This document shows positions 49,232 to 57,983 of a stretch of 64,000 nt of DNA, piece after piece. The DNA lies in NCBI GenBank assembly GCA_021772515.1, contig JAJFLU010000052.1:1-64000 (forward strand), written 5' to 3'. Origin of the DNA: Opitutales bacterium (lineage in GTDB: Bacteria; Verrucomicrobiota; Verrucomicrobiia; Opitutales; UBA2987). Below the pieces are notes generated by a model that saw nothing but the letters and a program-made list of their open reading frames with translations, searched no databases and was not told the origin of the DNA. The translations under genes and the position numbers were made by a program. Within the stretch, counting starts at the first letter, position 1; each line of letters starts with the position of its first letter.

Positions 49232-49758
49232 CAGTGAAATAATTTAAGAACCTTGGGCATTATTTTGCTCTCTTCCGAAGTGGCGATTTTCTCTAAAACA
49301 GAGCTGGCGAGGCTGACAAATTCGCTCAGGTCAGCCATCTGTTGGTTGAAGGCCTTTGCCTCGGCGCTACCGAGATCCTTGGTATTTATCTCACAGTTTT
49401 TGAGCACCTGAGAAGCTGGCTCTATTTCGCGTTTCTTACGTTCCCTCGCTATAATGCAAAATATTTTCCAGACATCTTTTTCCGCCTCGAAAAATTCTTT
49501 TCTGTCACCTTTTTTCAACACGCTGCGGGCCAATCCCCACCCCACCATTTCGCGCAGGTTTGTGTTCGCATTCCCCCGGCTGATCTCAAGGCTATCCATT
49601 ACCTCATCGGTGCTGACTGCGTCAGGGGACACCAGCAGGAGTGCATGGATCTGAGCCATTGTGCGGTTGATCCCCCACGCCGTCCCGAGGGCGCCCCATT
49701 GGGCAATAAAATCCTCACGGGCCTGCTCAAGGACACTTTTTTGAAGAACAACACTCAC
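49231..49758 (-). CDS. GbsR/MarR-family transcriptional regulator
   Basis: This 175-residue protein carries a winged helix-turn-helix of the GbsR branch of the MarR family, known from control of glycine betaine uptake and synthesis. Marks are WGINRTMAQIHALLLVSPDAVSTDEVMDSL near 28-57 and ISRGNANTNLREMVGWGL near 59-76. A helical dimerisation part follows. Divergent from the FAD oxidoreductase gene, which starts 155 bp away, so it may regulate that gene; regulation of the nearby osmolyte-type operon is another guess. Confidence 0.82.
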   Translation of the reverse strand: MSVVLQKSVLEQAREDFIAQWGALGTAWGINRTMAQIHALLLVSPDAVSTDEVMDSLEISRGNANTNLREMVGWGLARSVLKKGDRKEFFEAEKDVWKIFCIIARERKKREIEPASQVLKNCEINTKDLGSAEAKAFNQQMADLSEFVSLASSVLEKIATSEESKIMPKVLKLFH

Positions 49759-49913
49759 TATTCATTAATTTTGGTATTATCGATATCTGAATTTATTATA
49801 CTTTCAATATTTACTGAAACTTCAATAAGGGCAAGCGGAAATGCAATTTTTTTTTCACATATGTGGCTTCAAGATGTTTGCCGTAACCACCTGAAAAGGC
49901 ATTTTAGCTATCA

Positions 49914-50963
49914 ATGACCATCGATTTTATCATAGTCGGCCAAGGTTTGGCCGGCAGCCTACTCGCGTGGAACCTCATCGAGGCTGGGTGCAAGGTTCTG
50001 GTGGTGGACAACAACCACACCGGTTCGGCGACAATGGTGGGAGCGGGCATCGTGAATCCCATCACCGGACCACGGCTCACCCCTTGCTGGCGTCTCGAAC
50101 AATTATTGGCTGAGAGCAGAAGGGTTTACAGAATTTTAGGAGCCCAAATGGGCACGACTTTTTATCGGGAAAAGGAATTGGTGCGCTTTTTTACCAATGA
50201 TGCCGAGCGCACGCTATGGATGCAAAAACGAAGCGGCTCGGGAACCAATCGATATCTGGGCTCGATGAGGGCTCCCGGTTGGAAACCAGATATTGTCGCC
50301 GATCCTTTTGGGAGTTTTTCTCCGGGCGGGAGTGGACACCTCGATATGGGGAGTCTCATTGCCAATCTTCGTAAATATTTTGAAAATCGAGGGTGCCTGA
50401 TCAATGAAAAATTGAACTACACGGAGGTCATTCTGGAGAATTCGATGGTAAAATGGAAAGATTACCAAGCGGCAAAAATGATTTTTTGTGAAGGATACGC
50501 TGCCAAGGACAACCCCTGGTTTCAGTGGCTTCCATATAAACCGGCAAAAGGGGAAATCCTCGATCTGGAAGCTAGCTCCACACCACCAATCCATCAAATC
50601 CTCAATCGCGGAAAATGGCTGCTCCCGCTGGGTCAGGGCAGATTTCGGGCAGGCTCCAACTATTGCTGGGATACCATTGATGATAACCCTACAGGCACCG
50701 CAAAAGAGGAAATCCTGTCGGGCTTGAAGTCTTTTCTGAAATTTCCCTTCGAAATTAGCGGGCACACGGCGGGAATTCGGCCCGTGGTAAGGGATTATAA
50801 ACCGGTTCTCGGCATACACCAAGAATTCTCCCAACTTGGCATTTTTAACGGCCTGGGTTCCAAGGGTGCATTAATGGGGCCTTTTTTTGCGGCGCAAATG
50901 GCTGATTATTTAGCGAAAAATGGTGATATTGATAAGGAAGTAAATCTCCTTAGGTTCATCTGA
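49914..50963 (+). CDS. FAD-dependent oxidoreductase (DAO family)
   Basis: This 349-residue protein belongs to the D-amino-acid oxidase/glycine oxidase-type family. The FAD dinucleotide motif is DFIIVGQGLAGSLLAWNL at 4-21, with VLVVDNN ahead of the ribose-binding acid. TAGIRPVVRDYKPVLGIH near 281-298 and FNGLGSKGALMGPFFA near 310-325 close the FAD site. It could oxidise an amino acid or similar amine; substrate unknown. Divergent from the GbsR-type regulator. Confidence 0.86.
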   Translation: MTIDFIIVGQGLAGSLLAWNLIEAGCKVLVVDNNHTGSATMVGAGIVNPITGPRLTPCWRLEQLLAESRRVYRILGAQMGTTFYREKELVRFFTNDAERTLWMQKRSGSGTNRYLGSMRAPGWKPDIVADPFGSFSPGGSGHLDMGSLIANLRKYFENRGCLINEKLNYTEVILENSMVKWKDYQAAKMIFCEGYAAKDNPWFQWLPYKPAKGEILDLEASSTPPIHQILNRGKWLLPLGQGRFRAGSNYCWDTIDDNPTGTAKEEILSGLKSFLKFPFEISGHTAGIRPVVRDYKPVLGIHQEFSQLGIFNGLGSKGALMGPFFAAQMADYLAKNGDIDKEVNLLRFI

Positions 50964-51159
50964 AAGGCGCCCTTGGGCACTTCCACTAATTAGAGACTCT
51001 CTGAAACAGAAATAAACGCTGATTCTGAGTTCTCATAGATTTTAGCGCCGTTTGACGCTTAAAGATTTCTTTAAATATTGGCGATTGGAACCGATATATT
51101 TTCATATTGAGCGATGTCTTGAATCACCACTTATTTTGGATGAGACGACTGAAAATATA

Positions 51160-51702
51160 ATGAAATCAAACAAGGTTGACAACAGCGAAGGAACAAAAAA
51201 ACCGAAGCTTCTAACTTCTCAGGACATTGATTATATTCATCGCGTGTTGGAAAGGGATTTTTGCAGCCGGGAAGAAGTTTGCTCAAATTTAAACGATATG
51301 CATTTGCGTCAGAAACTATTTGATAAGGAGGCTCTGTATCTACCTATGATATTGAATTCAGAAAAGCTTAACATTTCCACATATTTTTATTACTTTCTAT
51401 TATGCCGCCGTGTGATGGTTCAAGCAGGCCTCAAAGATCCCGGCTTAGTAGATACCATAGCAGGTTCCTTGATCGATATGTATCGCTTGCATTGCAAGGG
51501 CATTGAAGATCAAAAGTTGAATACCGAATGCCGCTATCCCCCAATGGATATGCGTGTTCTCATAAAAACAAAACCCTATTGGCATACCGTTCATATTCGC
51601 GCTCGTATTGGGGAATACAAACTGGTTTTCGACGGCTATATAAATCCGTCCCGCCATACACAGGACGCCGAACAGCTTTCAGATAAAGACGTAACACTTT
51701 AA
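51160..51702 (+). CDS. Conserved hypothetical cytosolic protein
   Basis: This protein of 180 residues has no signal peptide. LTSQDIDYIHRVLERDFCSREEV near 18-40 is a strong helical motif and HVHIRARIGEYKLVFDGYINP-like strands close the chain. The start at 51160 (MKSNKVDN) is chosen over a TTG at 51052, because the extra residues overlap a degenerate copy of the AAACGCTGATT repeat family (51010-51050). No family is recognised. Confidence 0.6.
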   Translation: MKSNKVDNSEGTKKPKLLTSQDIDYIHRVLERDFCSREEVCSNLNDMHLRQKLFDKEALYLPMILNSEKLNISTYFYYFLLCRRVMVQAGLKDPGLVDTIAGSLIDMYRLHCKGIEDQKLNTECRYPPMDMRVLIKTKPYWHTVHIRARIGEYKLVFDGYINPSRHTQDAEQLSDKDVTL

Positions 51703-51723
51703 ACTGGTTAATCTAGTTTAAAG
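51697..51723. terminator. AT-rich hairpin behind the 51160-51702 gene
   Basis: CTTTAAACT (51697-51705) and AGTTTAAAG (51715-51723) form a perfect 9-bp stem around a 9-nt loop, including the stop codon. There is no T-run, so it may work as a weak bidirectional terminator between the convergent genes or only as a 3' stabiliser. Confidence 0.4.
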
Positions 51724-51766
51724 CAGGAGTTAGGAAAGCGCTTACCGATAAGGTAAGAAACCATAT

Positions 51767-52147
51767 TTATCGACCGTAAGTGGTTTGCAGATGCCCAGAT
51801 GATACCTTCATTACTTTGGATCGCGGAACAGACGGAACGGCCATTTTTAGCAGAAGCCTTTCATTTTCACGATCCAGAAGAAATATTTTCATAAGCTTCT
51901 TTTGAGTATTTTCGATTAACTTTCGGTTAAGCTCCCCCTTTATCAAACCTGTCTCCCTCAGATCTTTAAGGGCAGTCAGGGATTCATCCAAACGGGGTAA
52001 CAAATTCCTCTTCTTTTCCAGAAATTCCTCTGATGGAGGTTTCCCCTCACGTTTTAGTATACCGTTTTCCTCTTGCAAAAGGGCGTACGCAATATTGCAG
52101 TTCTCTAAATGATCTTGAAGTGTATTTTTGATTTTCTTGAGGTTCAT
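51767..52147 (-). CDS. Small helical protein of unknown function
   Basis: This protein of about 126 residues is nearly all helical and charged, with heptad-like patterns (KKIKNTLQDHLENCNIAYALL, EFLEKKRNLLPRLDESL, LIENTQKKLMKIFLLDRENERLL). This resembles secretion or flagellar chaperones such as FlgN in overall look, but no motif is decisive. The ATG at 52147 (MNLKKI) is preferred; the longer frame would overlap the TPR gene. Last gene of a three-gene minus-strand set. Confidence 0.6.
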   Translation of the reverse strand: MNLKKIKNTLQDHLENCNIAYALLQEENGILKREGKPPSEEFLEKKRNLLPRLDESLTALKDLRETGLIKGELNRKLIENTQKKLMKIFLLDRENERLLLKMAVPSVPRSKVMKVSSGHLQTTYGR

Positions 52148-52160
52148 AACTAAATTTATT

Positions 52161-53753
52161 TTAAAAATTCGGGGGTTTTGAGGTGGCAAGTAAACTCGTG
52201 AGCCCAGATTCTGTCTTGGTTTGCCAATCGATATGCCCAATCCTCCAAACGGCCATTTCCTGAATGGACTTGAGGTTGTCGGTCAAAATTATTTCCCTGT
52301 CCTTCCACTCTTCACCATCCACTAGTATGCGGTAGGCTTCACGTGCTTTGGGATACATTCTGAGGTGCTCAAAGCATAGTCCGATCTGATAAATTATAGG
52401 CCATTGCCATTCAGGATCGCTGCTTTGCGGCGCCATAGCCTGATAAATTTTTAAGGAACTCAAATAATCTTTTTGTTCAAAAAATTCATTGGCTAACTGA
52501 TTGCCGGTTCGTTTTTTCCAGTAAAACCAAATTTTCTCTCCATCATCCTTATTGATCAGATTTTTACGCAATAAGTTTAGCGTTTCCTCAACAGCATCAC
52601 GGGGTCGGTTCAGGCGTTTGTAGGTATTCGCTAGCAAAAAGTGCCCCTCTGCCACAAGATGGCTCTCGGGATAATTGTCGATAAAATTAATTAAAGCCGG
52701 GACTACTGAAGTATAATTTTCCAGTAAATACTGGGTATAAGCCGTTTTAAAGTGTACCGATTCCTGATCTTTCTGGCTTAATTTCATGAGAGTTAAGCGC
52801 GAAAAAAACTTTGCTGCCTCGTTGTAATCTCCAATCTGAAAATACGTTTCAGCTATCTCCAATTGCGCTTTCATGGACAGGCGGACGTATTCGTCAATTT
52901 TTTCCTGAGGTATATTAAGTGATACATTTAGCACGGTATAAAATTTTGATATTGCCAGTTTGATTGCCCCCATATCTCGATACAGAATCCCCAGCTTGAT
53001 AATGATGGATGGCAATTCGGGGTCTCTCTCATAGGTTTCGAGAAATTTTTCGTAAACAACGGCAGTTTTCGAGATTATACCAGCCTCAGAATACATTCCG
53101 GCCATATCCAAAAGCAACTGCCTCCTATCCTCATCCTCCAAATTCATATTAAGAAGCTTAAGATAAAGTTTCTCGGCGGTAGTAAAATCCTTTAGACGAG
53201 TGGCCATTGTGGCTTGTCGTATCATCAAGCCCATTTTTTCCACCTCGGTTACACCGGTAAAATTTGGCACCTGAAATCTTTCTGCCTGTGACGGCTTTTC
53301 CTCTTTATTTCCATGCTCTTCACTCGCCTCCTCTAAATGATTACTTTCGTGCTTCTCCTCAACTGATAGTTGCCCGGCAAGGTCGTCTTCCAATATCGGT
53401 TGATCGAGAAGATCGTTCTCAGGAGCATTTTCACCTTCGTTGATTTCCAAATTTGTATCAACTTCAGTAGAAATAGTCATGGCCGCTTCCAAGTGTTCGG
53501 CTTCCCCAATTGGTTTACTTATTTCAGTTTGGAGATGGCTATTTTCCGTTGTAACAGCCGAATTTTCTACGGGTTCAAGTTTTTCCGCATCTCCATGAGA
53601 TTGTACTTCTATTTCTTTCTCAGTTATTTCTGTGGCCTCCTGTGGAGAAGCTGTCAGAACCTGGGTCGAGTAAAATAACGGAAGAGCAAACAAAAGCGCC
53701 AAGAACACCCAACGGCGTTTCTGGCGGTTGCTAGAAATTAATTCTACTGGCAT
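52161..53753 (-). CDS. Membrane-anchored TPR protein with acidic linker
   Basis: This 530-residue protein begins with a short basic stretch and a membrane or signal segment (WVFLALLFALPLFYS, about 15-29). An acidic, low-complexity linker follows (40-160, many Glu). From about 165 to 500 there are at least six tetratricopeptide repeats (for example FTTAEKLYLKLLNM and FFEQKDYLSSLKIYQAM). The C-terminus is helical. It should scaffold protein contacts at the cell envelope. The neighbouring genes are also of unknown function and are probably in the same operon. Confidence 0.75.
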   Translation of the reverse strand: MPVELISSNRQKRRWVFLALLFALPLFYSTQVLTASPQEATEITEKEIEVQSHGDAEKLEPVENSAVTTENSHLQTEISKPIGEAEHLEAAMTISTEVDTNLEINEGENAPENDLLDQPILEDDLAGQLSVEEKHESNHLEEASEEHGNKEEKPSQAERFQVPNFTGVTEVEKMGLMIRQATMATRLKDFTTAEKLYLKLLNMNLEDEDRRQLLLDMAGMYSEAGIISKTAVVYEKFLETYERDPELPSIIIKLGILYRDMGAIKLAISKFYTVLNVSLNIPQEKIDEYVRLSMKAQLEIAETYFQIGDYNEAAKFFSRLTLMKLSQKDQESVHFKTAYTQYLLENYTSVVPALINFIDNYPESHLVAEGHFLLANTYKRLNRPRDAVEETLNLLRKNLINKDDGEKIWFYWKKRTGNQLANEFFEQKDYLSSLKIYQAMAPQSSDPEWQWPIIYQIGLCFEHLRMYPKAREAYRILVDGEEWKDREIILTDNLKSIQEMAVWRIGHIDWQTKTESGLTSLLATSKPPNF

Positions 53754-53776
53754 TCTATAACTAACTGGCTAAATAT

Positions 53777-54409
53777 TTAATCGCGCTCATAGGTGGCGCT
53801 ACTTTTGACCTCAGAAGAGATTGGTTTATTTCTCAAGGGTACTTCAAATGGAACACCTATATGGTCATCTGAACCATCACCATTGGATAGGTCTTTCTCA
53901 AAAAATACTAGAAATTCATCGGGATTCACAAATTCCACATTACCTTGGTATTCTTCCTGTAGCGTCGGCTGGGGAGACTCCGGCCTTGCAACAGGGGAAT
54001 TAAAATCGATATCGGCCTGGTTTACATAATCATTAACCAAAGATTCCCTTTCCATAGCCGCAGATCGCACCGCATCAACTTCGTCTAGCACGGGAGTATC
54101 GACGATCTCTTCCTCCTCTTCGATTGGAAAAGCGTGCAGCAACATCCGGTCAAAAGGTTGTACCTGTTCACCGAATCGAATATCCACCGGACCCATTGCT
54201 GGCAAATACCCTATGGAATCGCTGACGGTGGTAAATTCCGCGGGATAGCCGCCTGGAATCAACGCGAGGATTTTTCTCAATGGCGCCAGGGCGAAAAGAC
54301 TGCTCTTACTAATCAGAAATCCAAACATCAGCAACAGGATTAGCCGCCAAGGGCCCCTGCCGGATACATATCGGTTCCCTGAAATTTCATTAATTTTATA
54401 TTTGTACAT
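53777..54409 (-). CDS. Single-pass membrane protein, unknown function
   Basis: This protein of 210 residues has one N-terminal membrane segment (WRLILLLMFGFLISKSSLFAL, about 22-42) and then a mostly acidic, Pro-rich outer part without a recognised domain. A FEKDLSNGDGSDDH stretch and a VPFEVPLRN stretch lie near the end. The ATG at 54409 (MYKYKI) is preferred to the frame opening at 54499, which would overlap the upstream cytidylyltransferase gene. It is 23 bp upstream of the TPR gene and is probably co-transcribed with it. Confidence 0.55.
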   Translation of the reverse strand: MYKYKINEISGNRYVSGRGPWRLILLLMFGFLISKSSLFALAPLRKILALIPGGYPAEFTTVSDSIGYLPAMGPVDIRFGEQVQPFDRMLLHAFPIEEEEEIVDTPVLDEVDAVRSAAMERESLVNDYVNQADIDFNSPVARPESPQPTLQEEYQGNVEFVNPDEFLVFFEKDLSNGDGSDDHIGVPFEVPLRNKPISSEVKSSATYERD

Positions 54410-54483
54410 GACTAGGAGTTTTTCAGTAAAAGTCGTCTCTCCCAGCCACATCTTTAAAGGGAAGTGAATGCTCTGCATGGCTA

Positions 54484-55044
54484 TCATTCTTCGGTCCAAA
54501 TCTTTGAATTTCCGTTCTGTAGGCGATGCACTTCCAGCAAATCATCTTCTGTATGCACATCCACCTGACCAGCCCTGTCGTCGATAAAGCGGTATGCAGT
54601 TATATCAAAAGGATCTCCATAACCCAACAGACACTCCGATGTTTGCGCCCATACCGCAAAGGGAACCGACAAGGATTCTCCCTTGTCCAGGGCGACTTCC
54701 ACTGCCCGGTCGATAACCTCCGGTTGGCAAAGGGGAAAACAAAGATTGAAATTTACGTGCACTTGACAGGGAAATCGCTCAATCAAATGCTGAAAAACAG
54801 GCACCGACGGCGTCGTGGATACCGCAAGTTCCGGCGGTCGTCTCAATACCTTCACACCATACGAACTGGCCACATACGCAATCAGCTCACTTTCAGTGGA
54901 TACAACAATCTCGTCGATTTTTTCACTTTGCTGCAATTTGCGAATACCCAGGCCGATAAGTGGTTCACCATTAAAAGGAAGCAAATTCTTGTAGGGAAGC
55001 CTCTCGCTACCCAGGCGGGCAATAATGGATCCTAAGACTTTCAA
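54484..55044 (-). CDS. Cytidylyltransferase family protein (NeuA/KdsB-like)
   Basis: This 186-residue protein belongs to the acylneuraminate/3-deoxy-manno-octulosonate cytidylyltransferase type, which activates acidic sugars with CMP. IIARLGSERLPYKNL at 7-21 is the nucleotide-binding motif, EIVVSTES follows near 45-52, and RFIDDRAGQVDVHTEDDLLEV is at the end. It is shorter than the usual 230 residues. It stands at the downstream end of the polysaccharide gene cluster. The precise sugar is unknown. Confidence 0.82.
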   Translation of the reverse strand: MKVLGSIIARLGSERLPYKNLLPFNGEPLIGLGIRKLQQSEKIDEIVVSTESELIAYVASSYGVKVLRRPPELAVSTTPSVPVFQHLIERFPCQVHVNFNLCFPLCQPEVIDRAVEVALDKGESLSVPFAVWAQTSECLLGYGDPFDITAYRFIDDRAGQVDVHTEDDLLEVHRLQNGNSKIWTEE

Positions 55045-55145
55045 CGACAGAGTGTTTTTTTAAATTTTGGAAGCGAAAATCATTCCATTTGAAATGACTG
55101 TTTCAAAAAGTTTATCGACAACCTCGCCTAAAACTTTCGACAAAA

Positions 55146-55601
55146 CTACAGGTCAATTCCACGTATCAACCGCTGCGCCCAAATCCTGCCAAACACCGAT
55201 AGTAATTCCTCCAATGCCAACTCCGTTCCATATTTCAACTTCAATCGTAAACGACCCATAGAGCGAAAATCTCGACAATAAGGTGACATATAGAAATTTC
55301 TTGCGCAAAGGCTGCTAAATGCCCGGAAAACATTTCCGTAACCACTGCCATTTTTATTCCCAATGGGAAAAACTACCGCCTCCAAATGTTCTTCCAGATG
55401 AAATATCCGATCGTAGCCTCTCGGCCCTGTATCCACGATTTCGAGGCGATCAATTCGATTATCATTCGCCAACTCCTTTGAGCGATTGGCCGTCGTGGCG
55501 ACGATCAACGGATGCCCCGGCCACTTTTCAAGGCACAGGTCGAGCGCCTCGGAGATTTTTTCCACCGAAACCGTGCGAACGATAAGAATTGGCTTTTTCA
55601 T
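55146..55601 (-). CDS. Rossmann-like protein of the polysaccharide cluster
   Basis: This protein of 151 residues starts with MKKPILIVRTVSVEKI and has alternating strands and helices (LIVATTANRSKEL, DRLEIVDTGPRGYDRIF, AVVFPIGNKNGSGYGNVF). The fold is like part of a glycosyltransferase of the GT-B kind, but it is far too short for a whole one. The start at 55601 overlaps the stop of the upstream GT2 gene by 4 bp and replaces a longer frame to 55847, which is only a shadow of that gene. Function unknown. Confidence 0.6.
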   Translation of the reverse strand: MKKPILIVRTVSVEKISEALDLCLEKWPGHPLIVATTANRSKELANDNRIDRLEIVDTGPRGYDRIFHLEEHLEAVVFPIGNKNGSGYGNVFRAFSSLCARNFYMSPYCRDFRSMGRLRLKLKYGTELALEELLSVFGRIWAQRLIRGIDL

Positions 55602-56533
55602 CCCAAATAAGAAAACGGCGCTCTCAAATCGGGTTTTATTTCCAGGAATTGCTCCTTGCTGAGGCGGTTTCCGGGGGTTGATTTGAAATGTTTTAGCATT
55701 TTTCTGGCTTCGCGGAATGCCCTTAAATACGCCCCGCTGCCATGCAATACCGTAAACAGGAATATATCGCGGAGATACCCGCTCAAAAGGTTGGCTAGCA
55801 AGGGCTTTGGCGCATACCGCATCAAAAAAACCAATGTGTTCCGGCAATAATAATGGGCGTGTCGCAAACTGCTTCGATTGGCCGGAGTGCTCCGGTGAAT
55901 CACCACCGCGTCATCACATGAGGCAAGACGCCAGCCCATACCCAAGGCCCTCGCCGTCCAATCAAGTTCATTGGTGAATAAAAACAGATCCTGGTCGTAG
56001 CCGCCGATATCTCCGATCGCTTTTCGGTTGAACAGAACCCCTGCCCCGCTGAACCCAAAAGCCTCTTTGAGCGGCTGAGACCTACTGCCCGTTGAAACCA
56101 CCGGTGCCCATTTTTTGCGTATCGACAGGGCGATGGCGGCTTCCGGGCGATTACTTTCAATCGCTTCGCAGATCGGGCCAAGGCTTTCAATCACGGGATA
56201 GCTATCGTCATCTAGGGAGAGAATCCAGTCCCCTGTGGCCGCTTCAAAGGCCAAATTGCTGCCGGCAGTGCCAATATTACCTCCCGAGTCGACTAATTTC
56301 ACGTCGGGAAACCTCTTTTCAACCATTTCCCATGATCCATCCGTAGACGTATTATCCACCACGATTACCTCGTTCCAGAGATCTTCTTTGGCAAATAGCT
56401 GATCGAGCGTTTTCTCCAGATCGTCGCGCCGGTTGCAACTCAAAACAGCCACACTGACACGTTTCAGTGGTTTTAGGTTAATAGATCGATCCAAAACTAT
56501 TGATGCAGGCACGGCACCAAGCTTATCGGCCAA
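55598..56533 (-). CDS. GT2-family glycosyltransferase
   Basis: This 311-residue protein is a family 2 glycosyltransferase of the rhamnosyl/galactofuranosyl type. VSVAVLSCNRRDDLEKTL begins the GT-A domain near 27, VIVVDNTSTDGS follows near 57-68, and ILSLDDDSYP (DxD) near 104-113 binds metal and nucleotide sugar. AGVLFNRKAIGDIGGYDQDLF and LDWTARALGMGW are typical acceptor-site segments. The C-terminal part is mostly helical. It is 5 bp downstream of the glf gene and overlaps the next gene by 4 bp. With UDP-galactopyranose mutase beside it, a galactofuranosyltransferase role is possible. Confidence 0.88.
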   Translation of the reverse strand: MADKLGAVPASIVLDRSINLKPLKRVSVAVLSCNRRDDLEKTLDQLFAKEDLWNEVIVVDNTSTDGSWEMVEKRFPDVKLVDSGGNIGTAGSNLAFEAATGDWILSLDDDSYPVIESLGPICEAIESNRPEAAIALSIRKKWAPVVSTGSRSQPLKEAFGFSGAGVLFNRKAIGDIGGYDQDLFLFTNELDWTARALGMGWRLASCDDAVVIHRSTPANRSSLRHAHYYCRNTLVFLMRYAPKPLLANLLSGYLRDIFLFTVLHGSGAYLRAFREARKMLKHFKSTPGNRLSKEQFLEIKPDLRAPFSYLG

Positions 56534-56538
56534 AAAAA

Positions 56539-57648
56539 TTACTTCGATAGCAACTCTTTGACTTTGCTCAAAGCAGCGGCAATCACCTGATGCATATCGA
56601 AATAGCGATATTGCCCCAACCTGCCCCCAAAGGTCACCGGCAGCCCCGATTTGGCAATGAGTTCACCATAGCGCCTGAAGGTTTCATTGTTGGCCGCAGT
56701 GTTGACCGGATAATACTCTGTCAGACCCGGTTTCCAGTTTTGTGAAAATTCACGGGTAATGAGAGTTTTCGGCTGATTCAGATTCATATCGAAATGCTTA
56801 TGTTCGGCAATCCGGGTGTAGGGCACGCGCTCATCGGTGTAATTGATAAGGGCATTTCCCTGAAAATCCCTTTGGTCGAGCAATTCATTCTCAAAACGCA
56901 GAGACCGGTATTCAAGAACTCCCTCGGAATAATCAAAAAAAGCATCCACCGGACCGGTATAGATAATTTCATCATACTTGCCAATCCAGTTATCCCTCTC
57001 CTTCAAAAAATCCACCTCTAATTCAACGGCCAAACCCTCCAATAATCTCTCAAAAATCGAAGTATAGCCCCCGACAGGTATTCCCTGATATCGATCCGTG
57101 AAATAATTGTCGTCGTAGGTCAGACGGACCGGCAGTCGGCGGATGATGGAAGCGGGCAATTCTTTGGGATCCTTTTGCCACTGTTTGACCGTATAGCCCT
57201 TGATAAACTTTTCATAAATCTCCCTTCCGACTTGGCTCAGGCACCATTCCTCAAGGTTTTCGGGATTTTCAATCGGCTCGCGCACCGAGGCCAATTTTTC
57301 CTCCGCCTCAAACGGCGTTTTGACACCGTAAAGCTGGTATAAGGTCAGCAGGTTCAGGGGAAAGGAATAGATATTTCCCCGATAGGAAACCCGAGGTCGG
57401 TTTACAAAGTGGTTGAATTCAGCAAACCGATTCACATAGGCCCATATTTCCGGCGAATTTGTATGAAAAATATGGGGTCCGTAAACATGTTGATGACAAC
57501 CGGCTTCCTCCCAAAAGCGCGTAAAACAATTGCCACCGATATGATCCCTTTTTTCAACAATCAGGCATTGATGTCCGGCGTCTGTCAGCTCGCGGGCACA
57601 GACCGATCCAAAAAAACCGGCGCCGACAATGAGGAATTTTCGAGGCAT
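56539..57648 (-). CDS. glf: UDP-galactopyranose mutase
   Basis: This 369-residue flavoenzyme converts UDP-galactopyranose to UDP-galactofuranose for surface glycans. The FAD motif FLIVGAGFFGSVCARELTDAG lies at 5-25, followed by EKRDHIGGNCF, YGPHIFHTNSPEIWAYVNRF near 57-76, and GYTVKQWQKDPKELPASIIRRLPVR near 148-172. GRLGQYRYFDMHQVIAAAL is at the C-terminus. Length is normal (about 370-390). It lies in the middle of the glycan cluster, 5 bp upstream of a GT2 gene. Confidence 0.97.
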   Translation of the reverse strand: MPRKFLIVGAGFFGSVCARELTDAGHQCLIVEKRDHIGGNCFTRFWEEAGCHQHVYGPHIFHTNSPEIWAYVNRFAEFNHFVNRPRVSYRGNIYSFPLNLLTLYQLYGVKTPFEAEEKLASVREPIENPENLEEWCLSQVGREIYEKFIKGYTVKQWQKDPKELPASIIRRLPVRLTYDDNYFTDRYQGIPVGGYTSIFERLLEGLAVELEVDFLKERDNWIGKYDEIIYTGPVDAFFDYSEGVLEYRSLRFENELLDQRDFQGNALINYTDERVPYTRIAEHKHFDMNLNQPKTLITREFSQNWKPGLTEYYPVNTAANNETFRRYGELIAKSGLPVTFGGRLGQYRYFDMHQVIAAALSKVKELLSK

Positions 57649-57983
57649 GCCCCAAACCTAGGCATAAAGATGGCTATCCGTCAAAAAAGAACCTGCTTCC
57701 ATCGTTGATTGAGAGTTCACCCCATCGTTTCAAAAAATCGAGAAGTGATGAAGTGCAAGGCGCAGTTCGCAAACCGGCGCGGGAGCGTAGTAACCTACGT
57801 AACCAAGCGGTTTGCGGACAGCAACGCAGCAATTCGCGCTTGTCGATTTTAGCCTTCGGAAGGGCATGTTGGTATCGTCACTTTAAGTGGGGTTTTCAAA
57901 ATACAAGTAAAAACACATAAAACATTGAATAAAAGCAAGAAACACCCCGCCATTGCGAAGGCGATTGAAACAATGGGGTTCTT
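57649..57983. other. Intergenic region inside the glycan cluster
   Basis: These 335 bp lie between the glf gene and the next minus-strand gene and contain a large structured repeat (57734-57850) and no gene. The remainder has no feature that could be identified; the promoter of the downstream glf operon part is expected in it. Confidence 0.5.
57734..57850. repeat. 117-bp structured inverted repeat
   Basis: Three nested pairs of inverted repeats share one centre: outer AAAATCGAGAAG (57734-57745) with CTTGTCGATTTT (57839-57850, one mismatch), middle CGCAAACCG (57768-57776) with CGGTTTGCG (57808-57816) and inner CGTAG (57786-57790) with CTACG (57795-57799). The shape is like a MITE or a long REP/BIME unit and also like a structured RNA. 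Confidence 0.65.

Noticed and set aside
55602-55847. N-terminal extension of the Rossmann-like gene in the glycan cluster
   Set aside because: It overlaps the upstream GT2 gene in another frame; a 4-bp overlap start at 55601 is the natural one.
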